Shown: positions 9,841-19,662, numbered from the stretch's first letter. The stretch: 64,000 nucleotides of DNA from DASUAS01 sp963756895 (GCA_963756895.1 CAVWPI010000001.1:62001-126000); one strand, 5' to 3'. Notes: generated by a model from the sequence alone, not told the origin. Translations and numbers: made by a program.

Positions 9841-10691
9841 GTGCGCCATGCACCCAGGTCGCGGTCGAGGAGGTGCTCGAGCCGGTCGATCTCCGGAGCG
9901 AGGTCCGTGGTGAGGCGCTGCTTCTGGTCCGGGGTCAACTCGTGGCCGGCGAGCACCGTGGGCCGTGAGTTGACCCGATGCCCGAGGCGCGGGAGGCCGC
10001 TGCGCTTGGCGAGCCACACCACACGGTCGAGCCCGTGGCGCCGCATGCCGTTCACGGTCGAACGCACCAGGCGGTCGGCGCTCGCCGAGCGCGGCACCCG
10101 CGCCTCGTTCACGCGCTCGTGCAGCATGCGGGGAACGTAGCTCTCGTCGACCTCCAGGAAGCGGTAGATGTTCGAGATGAACGGGCGCGGTTCCCGGACG
10201 AGGTCGTCGTAGAGCGCGACGAACAGCGAGTCGCGCGGGAACCGGTCCAGGTAGCACTGCAGTTGCGACGCGTAGGCGCCCTGTTGCACGTACTCGGGGT
10301 GCGATCCGATCGCCTCCTCGAAGGTCGTCTTCGGTGACAGCGCTCCCGCCTGCAGGTCGTTGAGGAAGTTCGAGAAGGCGCGTTCGGCCGGGTTCCGCAG
10401 GCACGCGAGCAACCGGACGCGCGGATAGTGCTGGTGGATCCGTGCGGGCACGTCCGGATCCGCCAGGTACGAGGTCGAGAACTCGCCGGCCACGGTGTCG
10501 CGGCCGCAACGGGCGAACTGCTCCTCGTACCACCCGACGCCACGCGCCCAATTCCGGTCGCGACTGAAGAAGTGCAGCTCCTTGACCGGGATGCAGACCT
10601 GCGGGTGGTCGTAGAGGCAGCTGTAGATCCAGGAGGTGCCGGCCTTCTGCGCGCCGAGCCCGAGGAAATCCGGTGCGCGGGCCCCGCTCAC
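9837..10691 (-). CDS. Sulfotransferase, heparan-sulfate-type family
   Basis: The 284-residue protein opens with DFLGLGAQKAGTSWIYSCL, the 5'-phosphosulfate loop that binds the sulfate donor PAPS. It continues with LRNPAERAFSNFLND, the 3'-phosphate site (RxPxxRAxSxF). Such enzymes move sulfate to hydroxyl or amino groups of sugars. GTG 10691 is chosen because the frame upstream lacks sensible coding sequence; the preceding gene ends at 10783. As the first gene of a four-gene operon with two GTs and a deacetylase, it could sulfate a deacetylated amino sugar. That is inference, as the acceptor cannot be read from the sequence. Confidence 0.88.
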   Translation of the reverse strand: MSGARAPDFLGLGAQKAGTSWIYSCLYDHPQVCIPVKELHFFSRDRNWARGVGWYEEQFARCGRDTVAGEFSTSYLADPDVPARIHQHYPRVRLLACLRNPAERAFSNFLNDLQAGALSPKTTFEEAIGSHPEYVQQGAYASQLQCYLDRFPRDSLFVALYDDLVREPRPFISNIYRFLEVDESYVPRMLHERVNEARVPRSASADRLVRSTVNGMRRHGLDRVVWLAKRSGLPRLGHRVNSRPTVLAGHELTPDQKQRLTTDLAPEIDRLEHLLDRDLGAWRT

Positions 10692-10782
10692 CGCGACCGC
10701 CGTTCCGAGGTGCGCATCGTGACGTCCAGCATGGTGACGGGCGCCGACCGCCGGCCCGGACGACGCGGAGGAGTCGCCAACG

Positions 10783-12481
10783 CTACAGGCGCACCCGGAT
10801 CGAGTGCTCCTGATCATGGATCGACACCGCGGTGAGAATCAGGTACTCGCCGGGTCGTGCCGGGATCGTGAGCGAGAAGTCCTGCGTGGCGGAGCTGAAG
10901 TTCGTCTGGGGCGTGCCGCCGCGCGGGTTCCACGTGAGCCTGGCTGCGATGCGGGCGCGGCGGTGCGGGTGCACGTACCCGCGCACGCAGCGGATGCCGT
11001 CGCGGTGGAACGCCGAGCCGGTCACGGTGAACGTCCCGTTCGCGTTCCGGACCGGAGCGTCGGCGTCGATCTTCGGTGCGGTGGTGTCGACGGGTTTCCG
11101 TGAGGCCGCTTCGATCATGCCGGGCAGGTGACCGCCCGGTGGGTTCGACGCGTCGGAGACGTACCAGTTGTTCGCGTCTGCGTGCGATTCGTCCCTCGTG
11201 GTGGCGTCGATCATCGTGTAGTTGTCGGGCGACCCCTCGTAGATGTACTCGCCTCGCCGGGTGCCCATGCCGAACTGACGCATCGCGAGGATCTGGTTCG
11301 TGTAGTCCGGCTCACGGGTCTGGGTGTACCCCGGCTTCTCCAGCAGGTCGTCGCCCGCCCACGAGAAGAACGTGAAGTCGATCCGGTCGCACACCTTGCT
11401 CCACTGCGCGTCGCTGAGTCCTTGGACCTTGAACGCGCCACCCTCGGTCCACGTCTCCTTCGAGAGCTGCGCGATGGCACCCTGCGTCTCGTACTTGTAC
11501 GCGGCGCTCTGGACCGCGCCCGCGCTGCGCACGGGCTTGTAGTAGAACGCGTTCAGGTTCACCATGCGCGCGGCCTCGCCGCCGTGGTCGGCCATCGCCT
11601 TCGCGTACCCGAGCCACCACAGGTGCTTCGGCCCGGCCGCCTCCGACTGGTACCAGAGCGTTGTCGGATGGCTGTCGTCGTCGGCGTGGTAGCGACGCTG
11701 GTCGACGGTCGGATCGAGCCGGTACACCTCTTCGTACGCGAAGCCTCCGGGTGGGATCCAGTTGTAGATGAGCATGATGCAGTCGGGCATCGCCTCGAAG
11801 ACCGCGCGACCGGTCTCGTAGCCCCACGACTCGATCCGGGCCATGTTCTCCTCGTCGGAGTGGTGGTTGTCCGCGTAGTTGAGCCCCCAGAACCCCTGCT
11901 CGGTGTCGGCGGAGAGGCCCGTGAGACGGGCGTAGCGGCAGAAGGCGGCGAGCTCGCCCAGCCGGGTCGCGAACAACGACCGCTCGCTGTCCGACCACCA
12001 GTCGAACACCGACTGCTCGTACGGTCGGTTGGCGTTCCTGAACTTGCAACCGACGTAGCCCTCGCAGCCCGCCCGGGCCGGATGGAACGACAGCTCGATG
12101 CGCTTCTGGTTGACGAACGCCGGATCCTTCTCGCGCCGGGCGCTGCTGCCCCGGAACCGCGACTGGCCGGCGCCGAAGTCCTGGAGGAAGCTGACCGAGG
12201 TCTTGAAGCCGCCGAATCCGCGGTCGGCCCATCGTGCCGCGTCGACCTCGGGCATCGCCGGGTAGCCGCTGTTGCTGCCCCAGCCGATCATCCGCCACGC
12301 ACCCTGCCCGTCGGTGACGTCGGGCGGCGGTGACGGGCGCGCCCCCCGCCGCCGCACCGCTCGGGTCCGCGTCGTAGGCCGAGAGGAGAGCGCTAGCGGC
12401 GGTGGTGCCGAGTCCCAGGAGCCCGAGGGTCTTCAGTGCGTCCCGGCGGGTGAGCTCGCTCTCGCCGAAGGGGAGCGTCAT
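10783..12481 (-). CDS. Tat-exported barrel-like protein with C-terminal Ig-like domain (frameshifted at 12342-12347)
   Basis: From ATG 12481 the protein begins ELTRRDALKTLGLLGLGTTA, a twin-arginine signal. The frame breaks at a run of six C bases; removing one joins the signal to the mature part beginning WRMIGWGSNSGYPAMPE. The core (about residues 60-450) is Trp/Tyr-rich, with ELSFHPARAGCEGYVGC and GLSADTEQGFWGLNYAD, and looks like a glycoside-hydrolase-like barrel. The last 100 residues form an Ig-like beta domain beginning VDTTAPKIDADAP. I do not recognise a named family. The divergent neighbour at 12669 has the same layout, including a D-x-E spot after a similar strand. It may cleave or bind the exported glycan. 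Confidence 0.7.
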
Positions 12482-12517
12482 CCGTCCCTGACGTCTCCGC
12501 ACGGCGTCACGCCCGAC

Positions 12518-12523
12518 ACCATA
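12518..12523 (-). promoter_or_regulatory. Minus-10 box of the Tat-exported protein gene
   Basis: On the minus strand this reads TATGGT, within CTATATGGTGTC, about 37 bases before the ATG at 12481. It is one of the few AT-rich spots in the divergent spacer 12482-12668. Confidence 0.4.
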
Positions 12524-12668
12524 TAGGGGTGCCCGTCGCCGGGGGCCGCGGCGCGAACCGTGCAGATCGGTCGCGACCGGACGCAGACGCAACGACTCGG
12601 CCCGGTCAGATTGACGCTCGACTGTGGAATGCGTCTCAAGGAGGGACCTCGACCGTCGATACGACGGC

Positions 12669-14411
12669 ATGCGCTCATTCCGTGGCCCGCGTCTGGGCCC
12701 CTCTCGTCGACCCGCACGACGGGTCCGGCCGAAGGTCTGCATCGGTGTGCTGGCCCTCGTTGCTGCCGTGGTGTTCGCTGCGTGCGCGCCGCCTCCCACC
12801 CCCCAGGCGCCCCAGCCGCCGACCGCCGGTGCCGCCGCGAACCGGATCATCTTCTGGACCAAGTGCCCGGAGGTGCTGGCGCTGACCGACGCCCAGCTGG
12901 ACAGCTGGCGCGACCAGGGCGTCGGCGGGTTCGTCTGCAAGCACAACTCTCTGTACGCGTTGGGTGGGAGCCAGGACTTCACCGGCGATCCGGCGAGCAC
13001 GCCGGCGACGGCGACCTACAGCCTCCAGCGCCAGATCCGCGATTCGCAGATCGTGAGCCGGGCCGCGGCGCGCGGCATCAAGCTGTGGTTCGGCATCGGC
13101 ATGGGCAACTACTACAACTGGAAGACGCCCTGGGCCGAGTGGTACGACGACGCCGCGTGGACGAACACCGTCCTGCCGAACATGAAGAACCTCGCTGCGG
13201 GAGTGAAGGCACTCGGCTTCGCCGGCCTCGCGTTCGACGAAGAGCTGTACGGCACCCAGGCAGGACCGCCCGGGGACTGGACCTGGAACTACCCGACGAA
13301 CACCCACTCCGAGGCCGATGTCCGCGCGCAGGTGAAGCTGCGCGGTGCGCAGCTGATGCAGTCCATCGTCACGGGGTTCCCCGGCGCCGAGGTCCTCGAC
13401 ATCGGCTTTCGCCTGCCCGAAGGCTGGGAGGAGCTCGCCCAGCAGGTCGTGAACGGCATCGGCGACGCGAACGCGCCCCGGGTCGACATCAACTTCTGGG
13501 ATGGGATGACCAGCTCGCCCGGATACGGCCAGATTCGCTTCCTCGACAGCTCGTTCAACAAGACGCCCCACATGCCGCGCTCGAACTGGGACATCGCGTT
13601 GACCTACAACACCAACCGGCTCTACTCGATGTTCAGCCGACGGTTGTCGAACTGGTCGTACGCCGCGAGCCGGGTGCAGGTCTCGACCTTCGCCTGGATC
13701 GCTGACGGAGGGACCACCTTCAACGCCGCCCGGTCGCCGCAGTTCGTCGCCGAACAGCTCGATGCGTTCCGACGCTGGGGCACCGGCGACGCGTTCGCGA
13801 ACTATGCCTCGTCGGGCCTGTACGGCTTCGACTACGCGCCGTACGTGCCCGCGATGCAGGCGGCCGCCACGCCGGGCGTCGTCGACACGCAACCACCCGC
13901 GATCACCGTCGGCGCGAACGGTCGCCTCGCCGCGGACGCTGCGCTCGTCTCGGGGAGCGCCACCGACAACATGGGCATCCGCGCCGTGCGCTGGACCACC
14001 CCGTCCGGTCGCTCCGGTGCGGCCAAGATGACCTGGACGGTCACTGGCGGCGACTACGCCGTGGGGTACCAGTGGCGCATGGACTGGTTGGTGGTAGCGA
14101 CCGGCGCGCTGCCCGGCGAGACGATCACCATCACCACCGAGGACGTTCGCGGCCTGACCACGAGCACGACCGCGGTGGCGCGCTCAGGAGCAAACCCGCC
14201 GGCGCGTCACCGGGTCAACTTGCGTCGCTGCTCGGAGCCCCAGGTGCGTGCGCGCTTCGGCAGCCCGCCGATGCGTCGCATCCACCGCCCGCGATCGTTC
14301 TGTCGCTTCTCGTCCACGATGCGACGGACGTACGCGGACGCGAACTCCGGGGGGACGGTCGGCGTCGCGGCCAGCTCCCAGTCGTCGGGGAGCCCGGCGA
14401 GGCGCACGTAG
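12669..14411 (+). CDS. Lipoprotein with barrel-like catalytic region and C-terminal Ig-like domain
   Basis: From ATG 12669 the protein has a basic start, a hydrophobic stretch and a probable lipobox VVFAAC, then a Pro/Thr-rich linker. The core (roughly residues 60-410) contains GFAGLAFDEELYGTQAG, where the acidic cluster would suit a glycoside-hydrolase barrel, and SSPGYGQIRFLDSSFNK. A terminal beta domain starts VDTQPPAITVGANG. The divergent protein at 10783 shares this order, so the two are distant paralogs. The natural end is unclear: after about 14190 the frame runs on for 70 codons antisense to the sulfotransferase gene, with no stop nearby in any frame, so a stop may have been lost to an error. 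ATG 12624 is an alternative start. Confidence 0.7.
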   Translation: MRSFRGPRLGPSRRPARRVRPKVCIGVLALVAAVVFAACAPPPTPQAPQPPTAGAAANRIIFWTKCPEVLALTDAQLDSWRDQGVGGFVCKHNSLYALGGSQDFTGDPASTPATATYSLQRQIRDSQIVSRAAARGIKLWFGIGMGNYYNWKTPWAEWYDDAAWTNTVLPNMKNLAAGVKALGFAGLAFDEELYGTQAGPPGDWTWNYPTNTHSEADVRAQVKLRGAQLMQSIVTGFPGAEVLDIGFRLPEGWEELAQQVVNGIGDANAPRVDINFWDGMTSSPGYGQIRFLDSSFNKTPHMPRSNWDIALTYNTNRLYSMFSRRLSNWSYAASRVQVSTFAWIADGGTTFNAARSPQFVAEQLDAFRRWGTGDAFANYASSGLYGFDYAPYVPAMQAAATPGVVDTQPPAITVGANGRLAADAALVSGSATDNMGIRAVRWTTPSGRSGAAKMTWTVTGGDYAVGYQWRMDWLVVATGALPGETITITTEDVRGLTTSTTAVARSGANPPARHRVNLRRCSEPQVRARFGSPPMRRIHRPRSFCRFSSTMRRTYADANSGGTVGVAASSQSSGSPARRT

Positions 14412-15151
14412 TCGTCGAGGAGCGGCCGGAAGAAGGCGACGTCCTCGGCGGTGAACCAGTTCTTCCAGTCGCCGTATCCCCGCGTTCGTGCCACGCGCGT
14501 GTGGGAATCGACGCGGCCACTCCCGCTGAGCGGGAACCCCAGGTAGTCCTCGAGGTCCCCGACCTCACCGTCCACGAAGCCGGCGTACGAGACTCGGTGG
14601 TACTCCGGATAGAGGGTGAGGAATTGTCGCACCAGGTCCTGGCGCTCGAGGAAGCCGGGGAGCAGCTCGACGCCGTGATCGAGCGTGGCCATCACGTCGA
14701 GGAGCCGGAGCATCGACACGTCCGTCGGGTTCCGCTCCTTCTCCTCGAGGAGCGCGAGGAACTGGTCGAGCCGGCGATCGTCCGGGTAGAAGCTGGTGTG
14801 GCGGACGGCGTAGAGCAGCGAGCTCACCAGGTTGTCGCGCGGGTCCCGGAGGATGTGGAGCTTCCGATCGAACGATGCGAAGCTCTCGTAGTCGACGGTG
14901 AAGCCGTCTGCTCCGACCGGGCCACCCCGTGCGTATGCTCGCCCGATGAGGACCTTCGCCACGACCCACTGCGGTCTGGTTCCGTCGGGGGGCCGGAGGT
15001 ACTTCTTCGGCTCGAAGATGCACCACGCGTCGGGCGGCACCGAGCTCTTGATGCGGAAGTACAGGGCGGTCGTGCCGGTCTTCGGCTGTCCGACGATGAC
15101 GATTCTCAACGAGCGTCCGCTCCTGCGGGTCGCGCCCGCGCCCTCGGTCAC
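14207..15151 (-). CDS. Sulfotransferase family protein
   Basis: IVIVGQPKTGTTALYFRI gives the PAPS-binding phosphosulfate loop and HILRDPRDNLVSSLLYAV the 3'-phosphate site. About 300 residues is normal for a PAPS-dependent sulfotransferase. The start is uncertain: GTG 15151 lies just after a predicted transcription start. TTG 15109 follows an AGGAG site and begins directly at the fold, while ATG 15187 would lie upstream of the promoter box. The gene is divergent from the WbsX pair and is probably transcribed alone. The acceptor is unknown; the surrounding glycan genes suggest a sugar hydroxyl. Confidence 0.83.
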   Translation of the reverse strand: MTEGAGATRRSGRSLRIVIVGQPKTGTTALYFRIKSSVPPDAWCIFEPKKYLRPPDGTRPQWVVAKVLIGRAYARGGPVGADGFTVDYESFASFDRKLHILRDPRDNLVSSLLYAVRHTSFYPDDRRLDQFLALLEEKERNPTDVSMLRLLDVMATLDHGVELLPGFLERQDLVRQFLTLYPEYHRVSYAGFVDGEVGDLEDYLGFPLSGSGRVDSHTRVARTRGYGDWKNWFTAEDVAFFRPLLDDYVRLAGLPDDWELAATPTVPPEFASAYVRRIVDEKRQNDRGRWMRRIGGLPKRARTWGSEQRRKLTR

Positions 15152-15165
15152 GCAGGGAGAGAGCC

Positions 15166-15171
15166 ACTGTA
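15166..15171 (-). promoter_or_regulatory. Minus-10 box of the sulfotransferase gene
   Basis: The minus strand reads TACAGT, placing the transcription start near 15159, eight bases before the GTG at 15151. This helps exclude the upstream ATG 15187 as the start. Confidence 0.4.
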
Positions 15172-15218
15172 GGGCACCCTTCCTCATCTCCCGGACCTGG
15201 CGGGGCAACTGACCCACG

Positions 15219-16319
15219 ATGGCCGCGACCCACATCCGGACCCTCGCGTTCTACCTCCCGCAGTTCCACCCGATCCCCGAGAACGACGAGTGGTGGGGGG
15301 ACGGGTTCACCGAGTGGACCAACGTCGTGCGCGCCACGCCCCGGTTCCGGGGTCACGACCAACCGCACATGCCCGCCGACCTCGGGTTCTACGACCTGCG
15401 GGTGCCGGAGGTGCGCGCGGCGCAGGCCGCGCTCGCGCGCGCGCCTTCGGCATCGATGGCTTCTGCTACTACCACTACTGGTTCGAGGGACGGCGACTGC
15501 TGGAACGGCCGTTCGCCGAGGTGCTCAGCTCGGGTGCGCCCGACTTGCCGTTCTGCCTGTGCTGGGCCAACGAGAACTGGACCCGAGCCTGGGACGGCAA
15601 GGCGCGCGAGATCCAGATGCGCCAGACCTACTCTCCGGCTGACGATGTCGCGCACCTCCGGTGGCTCGCCGAGGCCTTCGCGGATCCGCGCTACGTCCGG
15701 GTCGACGGGAAGCCGCTGTTCCTCGTCTACCGCGCCTCGCACCTGCCGGATCCGCAGGGGACGACCGAGCGCTGGCGGGCCGAGGCCCAGCGCCTCGGGC
15801 TGGGCGAGCTCTACCTCTGCTCGATGCAGACCGGCCCGACGCGCCCGCCTCGACCCCGGCGGTCTGGGATTCGACGCCGCGGTGCAGTTCGCGCCGTTCT
15901 ACAACCTCGTGCGCCGGCGCGGCCGGAGCGTCCCGGCGCGGGTGGCGCACCGTTACCTGCCGGTCGAGCCGCTCGTGACGCGGCACAAGATCTACGACTA
16001 CGCCGAGGTGGTGCAGGACCACCTCGCGGTTCCGCCGCCGCCGTACACCCTCTATCCGTGCGTGACCCCGGGGTTCGACAACTCGCCCCGCCGGCCCGAC
16101 CACGGCGCGACCATCATCCGCGGGTCGACGCCCGAGCTCTACGAGTCGTGGTTGCGGGCGGTGGTGGACCGCTTCCGTCCGCGGTCGCCCGACGAGAACC
16201 TCCTGTTCGTGAACGCGTGGAACGAGTGGGCGGAGGGGAACCACCTCGAACCGGGCCGGCGGTGGGGCACGCGGTACCTCGAGGCCCACGCCCGACTGCG
16301 CGAGCCCGCAGCCCGATGA
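15219..16319 (+). CDS. WbsX-type glycan protein, GH99-like domain, copy 1 (two frameshifts)
   Basis: The N-terminus LAFYLPQFHPIPENDEWWG followed by GFTEWTNV is the hallmark of the Glyco_tran_WbsX family, whose fold resembles GH99 and which sits in O-antigen and capsule clusters. Later conserved blocks are FCLCWANENWTRAW and FVNAWNEWAEGNHLEP. The frame slips in a CG-repeat near 15435-15445 and again at CCC 15835-15837; correcting both joins FGIDGFCYYHYWFEG and GLGFDAAVQFAPFYN into about 366 residues. The function is debated: family members are called glycosyltransferases, but the hydrolase-like fold leaves a trimming or transglycosylating role open. The stop overlaps the start of copy 2 as ATGA. 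Confidence 0.85.
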   Translation: MAATHIRTLAFYLPQFHPIPENDEWWGDGFTEWTNVVRATPRFRGHDQPHMPADLGFYDLRVPEVRAAQAALARAPSASMASATTTTGSRDGDCWNGRSPRCSARVRPTCRSACAGPTRTGPEPGTARRARSRCARPTLRLTMSRTSGGSPRPSRIRATSGSTGSRCSSSTAPRTCRIRRGRPSAGGPRPSASGWASSTSARCRPARRARLDPGGLGFDAAVQFAPFYNLVRRRGRSVPARVAHRYLPVEPLVTRHKIYDYAEVVQDHLAVPPPPYTLYPCVTPGFDNSPRRPDHGATIIRGSTPELYESWLRAVVDRFRPRSPDENLLFVNAWNEWAEGNHLEPGRRWGTRYLEAHARLREPAAR

Positions 16320-17445
16320 CCGGGCAGCTGGTCTCGGGCGCGCCGGCGGCGCGGGCTCGGGTCGTCGCGCACTACCTGCCGCAGTTCCACCCGATCGCGG
16401 AGAACGACGAGTGGTGGGGTGCCGGGCTTCACCGAGTGGACCAACGTCGCCCGGGCGCGACCGCTCTTCCGCGGCCACGACCAGCCCAAGGTGCCGGGGC
16501 AGCTCGGCTTCTACGACCTCCGGCTGGCGGAGACGCGCGAGGCGCAGGCGGCGCTGGCCGCGCGTCACGGGATCGAGGCCTTCTGCTACTGGCACTACTG
16601 GTTCGCGGGGCGACGACTCCTCGAGCGGCCGTTCCGGGAGGTGTTGGAGAGCGGCGAGCCGCGCTTCGGGTTCTGCCTCGGCTGGGCCAACCAGCACTGG
16701 ACGACGATCTGGACCGGTGGCCGCGGCGTCCTGGTCGAGCAGACCTACCCCGGCGCCGACGACTACGAGCGCCACTTCCGCGAGCTGCTCCCCGCGTTCC
16801 GGGACGAGCGATACGTCCGAGTCGACGGTCGGCCGCTGTTCCACGTCTACCGGCCGGGCGACCTCCCCGACGCGGCGCATTTCGCCGACCAGTGGCGGTC
16901 GCTCGCCGAGCGCGAAGGGCTGCCCGGTCTGTACCTCGTCGGCGAGGCGAAGAACGGCTGGCGGGCGGCCGCGGACGGCTTCGACGCCGAGGTGCACCCG
17001 CGCCTGTACGACGTCCACCCCGGACCGCTGGTGCCGGGGCCGCTCGGACCCCGGCTCGACCGCGTGCTGCGCCGGCGCCCGAAGATGTACCCGTACGCAA
17101 CCTTCGCACGCATGCCGCGCCCGCCGAGCCGGCTGCCGCACCCGGAGCTGCCGATGGTCGTCTCGAACTGGGACAGCACGCCGCGCTTCGGCGCGCCACG
17201 GCTTCGTGTTGACGGGATCCACCCCCGAGCTGTTCGAGGAAGCGATGCACCTCGCCATCGAGAGCACCCAGTCGTTGCCTCCGGAGCAGCGCCTAGTGTT
17301 CCTCAAGTCCTGGAACGAGTGGGCGGAAGGCAACTACGTGGAACCCGACCGCCGTCACGGCGACGCGTACCTCCGGGCGGTGGCGGCAGCCGTGTACGGC
17401 CCGGGTGCCCCGGCGGCGACCGCGGTGCGGGCCACGAACGCCTGA
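16316..17445 (+). CDS. WbsX-type glycan protein, GH99-like domain, copy 2 (two frameshifts)
   Basis: This is a tandem paralog of the preceding gene. It has VVAHYLPQFHPIAENDEWWG, GFTEWTNVARARPLFRGHDQ, FCLGWANQHWTTIW and FLKSWNEWAEGNYVEPDRR. One extra G at 16424-16426 and one extra C at 17196-17197 break the frame; removing them gives about 376 residues. The middle third (GEAKNGWRAAADGFDAEVHP) differs clearly from copy 1, so the two probably act on different linkages. ATG 16316 overlaps the copy 1 stop by four bases, and a GT4-like gene follows 13 bases downstream. Confidence 0.85.
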
Positions 17446-17458
17446 CCGCCGAGCCTCG

Positions 17459-18523
17459 GTGATCTACTTCGTCGCCCCCGACCTGGAGCGCCCGAGCGGC
17501 GGGGTGCGGACCATCTACCGCTCGGTCGACCTCCTCAACGACGCCGGGCTCCGCGCTGCGGTCGTGCACACCCGCAAGGGCTTCCGGTGCAGCTGGTTCG
17601 AGAACACGACCCCGGTCGTGCACGCGCCCCTCCCGGTGGGTGCACGTGACGTCCTCGTCCCACCCGCGTACCTGTACCTGCGGGCGGCCGGCCTTGCGCC
17701 CGGAGTGCGCAAGGTCGTGTTCCAACAGAACGCGTACCGCACCTTCCGGTACCTCCGGACCGCGCCGGCGTCGCGCGCCGCGGAACTGGGCGACGCCTCC
17801 GACCTCGTCGCCATGCTCGTCGTCTCCGAAGACAACGAGCGGTACCTCGAGCGGGCGCTGCCCGGTGTCCGGGTGGCACGCGTGCACCAGTGGATCGATC
17901 CGGCGGTGTTCCACCTCGACCTGCCGGCGCGAAGGCGCACGGTGACGGTCATGCCGAGGAAGCGGCGCGACGAGTACGAGCAGCTCGTCGGCATCCTGAA
18001 CGCACGGGGGGCGCTCGACGGGTGGCGGCTCGACCCGCTCGAAGGACGCTCCGAGGCCGAGGTCGCGGCCCACCTGCGGAGGTCCGTCCTGTTCGTCAGC
18101 CTGTCCCGGGCGGAGGGGTTCGGGTTGCCCCCCGCCGAGGCGATCGCGAGTGGCAACCACGCCATCGGGTTCCACGGGATGGGCGGCCGCGAGATCTTCC
18201 GGCCTCCGTTCGCGCAGGCGATCGAGGACGGCGACGTGCTCGCGCTGGCGTCGGCGGCGGAGGAGTTCCTCACCGGGTACGACGCCCGGGTCACGGAGCT
18301 GGAGCAGCAGGCGGTGGAGGGTGCCCGGTTCATCGCATCGACCTATTCGCGTGAAGTCGCGACCGAGGATCTCGTCCGCGTGTTCGAACCGCTCGAGCAG
18401 TCGAGGGGTGCCGACGTGGAGCTCGTGCTCAGTCGGCGCGACCTCTCGCACGATCGCTTCGGCGCCGTGGTGCAGGCGCGGGTCCGGCAGGTCGGCCGCC
18501 GGCTCAAGTCCGTGCGGTCCTAG
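17459..18523 (+). CDS. Glycosyltransferase, GT-B fold (family 4-like)
   Basis: The 354-residue protein starts at GTG 17459 with IYFVAPDLERPSGGVRTIYR, a common GT-B opening with a glycine-rich acceptor loop. The C-terminal module has FVSLSRAEGFGLPPAEAIAS, the donor-site EGFGLPPxEA motif shared by family 4 enzymes. Its middle includes VMPRKRRDEYEQLVGIL, which begins the second Rossmann domain. It lies 13 bases after the WbsX pair and 23 bases before another GT4 gene, so it is part of a plus-strand operon from 15219. Donor and acceptor are unknown. Confidence 0.83.
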   Translation: MIYFVAPDLERPSGGVRTIYRSVDLLNDAGLRAAVVHTRKGFRCSWFENTTPVVHAPLPVGARDVLVPPAYLYLRAAGLAPGVRKVVFQQNAYRTFRYLRTAPASRAAELGDASDLVAMLVVSEDNERYLERALPGVRVARVHQWIDPAVFHLDLPARRRTVTVMPRKRRDEYEQLVGILNARGALDGWRLDPLEGRSEAEVAAHLRRSVLFVSLSRAEGFGLPPAEAIASGNHAIGFHGMGGREIFRPPFAQAIEDGDVLALASAAEEFLTGYDARVTELEQQAVEGARFIASTYSREVATEDLVRVFEPLEQSRGADVELVLSRRDLSHDRFGAVVQARVRQVGRRLKSVRS

Positions 18524-18546
18524 CGGTCCGGCGGGGAGCGGAGCCG

Positions 18547-19662
18547 ATGTCCCGCGCCATCGCTCCGCGCACCGCCGCGCCCGGCGGACTGCCCCTCGCC
18601 GGGGTGACGGTGGCCCACGTCGGGCACTTCGACCCCGGGTACGCGCGCAACCGCATCATGGCGAAGGCGCTGACACGCGCGGGCGCGACGGTCGTGACGG
18701 TGGCCGACCGGCGGGCGTTCGTCCACCGCACCCCGCGTCTGCTCCGCGAGCTCGCTCACACCTCTGCCGACGTCGTCCTGGTCGGCTTCCCCGGGCACTC
18801 GGAGGTCGCCCTCGCGCGCGCGATCGGAACGCGCGCCCGCGTCCCCGTGCTCTTCGACGCCTTCGTCTCGCGCTACGAAACAGGAGAGGATCGCGGGACC
18901 GCGCCGCCCGGCAGCGTGCGCGCGGTCTCCAACCTGCTCGAGGACCGGTTGGTCTGCGCGCTCGCCAGCCGGGTCGTGTGCGACACCGACGCGCACGCCG
19001 ACTACTTCGCGAGCCGGGTCGGGGTCCCGCGCCGCAAGCTGCGACGCGTCTGGGTGGGCTCCGACGACGACGTCATGCGTCCCGCTCCCTTCCGCGAGGC
19101 CACCCCGTTCCGCGTCTTCGTCTACGCGAGCTTCATCCCGCTGCACGGGCTGGAGCACGTCGTGCGGGCGGCGCACCTCCTGGACCGCGCCGGCGAGGAA
19201 CTGCGGATCGACGTCGTCGGGAGCGGCGCGACCGAGGATGCGATCCGAGCGCTCGCGTCCGACCTTCGGGTTCGCAACCTCCACTTCCTGGGTCGCAGGG
19301 CGTATCACGAGCTTCCCGGCGAGATGGCGGCGAGCGATGTGTGCCTCGGCATCTTCGGTACGTCGCCCAAGGCGGCACGGGTCATCCCCAACAAGGTGTT
19401 CGACGCCCTGGCGGTGGCGCGTGCCGTCGTCACCGCCGACACCCCGGCCGCGCGCGAGGTGCTGACCCACGCGGAGAACGCCTGGCTGTGCCGGCCGGGA
19501 GACGCCGACGACCTGGTGGCGGCGCTCCTCGCCCTCCGCGACGATCCCGCGGCGCGCCGACAGATCGCTCGGCGGGGCCACGAGACCTTCGTCGAGCAGT
19601 TTTCGATCGACGCGCTCTCGCGCACCCTCTCCACGATCGTGCTCGAGGCGCTCGACCGGTAG
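18547..19662 (+). CDS. GT4 glycosyltransferase
   Basis: The 371-residue GT-B protein begins with a short Ala/Pro leader and then VTVAHVGHFDPGYARNRIMA. Its C-terminal half carries FVYASFIPLHGLEHVVRAA, FLGRRAYHELPGEMAASDVC and PNKVFDALAVARAVVTADTP, which match family 4 donor-side motifs; the usual EGxGxxxxEA is replaced by a PNKVFDAL form, as in several lipid-linked sugar transferases. It is uninterrupted in frame. A GGGAGCGGAG ribosome site precedes the ATG. It follows another GT by 23 bases and is followed by a methyltransferase gene. Confidence 0.85.
   Translation: MSRAIAPRTAAPGGLPLAGVTVAHVGHFDPGYARNRIMAKALTRAGATVVTVADRRAFVHRTPRLLRELAHTSADVVLVGFPGHSEVALARAIGTRARVPVLFDAFVSRYETGEDRGTAPPGSVRAVSNLLEDRLVCALASRVVCDTDAHADYFASRVGVPRRKLRRVWVGSDDDVMRPAPFREATPFRVFVYASFIPLHGLEHVVRAAHLLDRAGEELRIDVVGSGATEDAIRALASDLRVRNLHFLGRRAYHELPGEMAASDVCLGIFGTSPKAARVIPNKVFDALAVARAVVTADTPAAREVLTHAENAWLCRPGDADDLVAALLALRDDPAARRQIARRGHETFVEQFSIDALSRTLSTIVLEALDR

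Noticed and set aside
15430..15450. CG dinucleotide repeat as a phase-variable switch
   Set aside because: The repeat lies at the copy 1 WbsX frameshift, but it is only four or five units long and similar breaks occur at sites without repeats.
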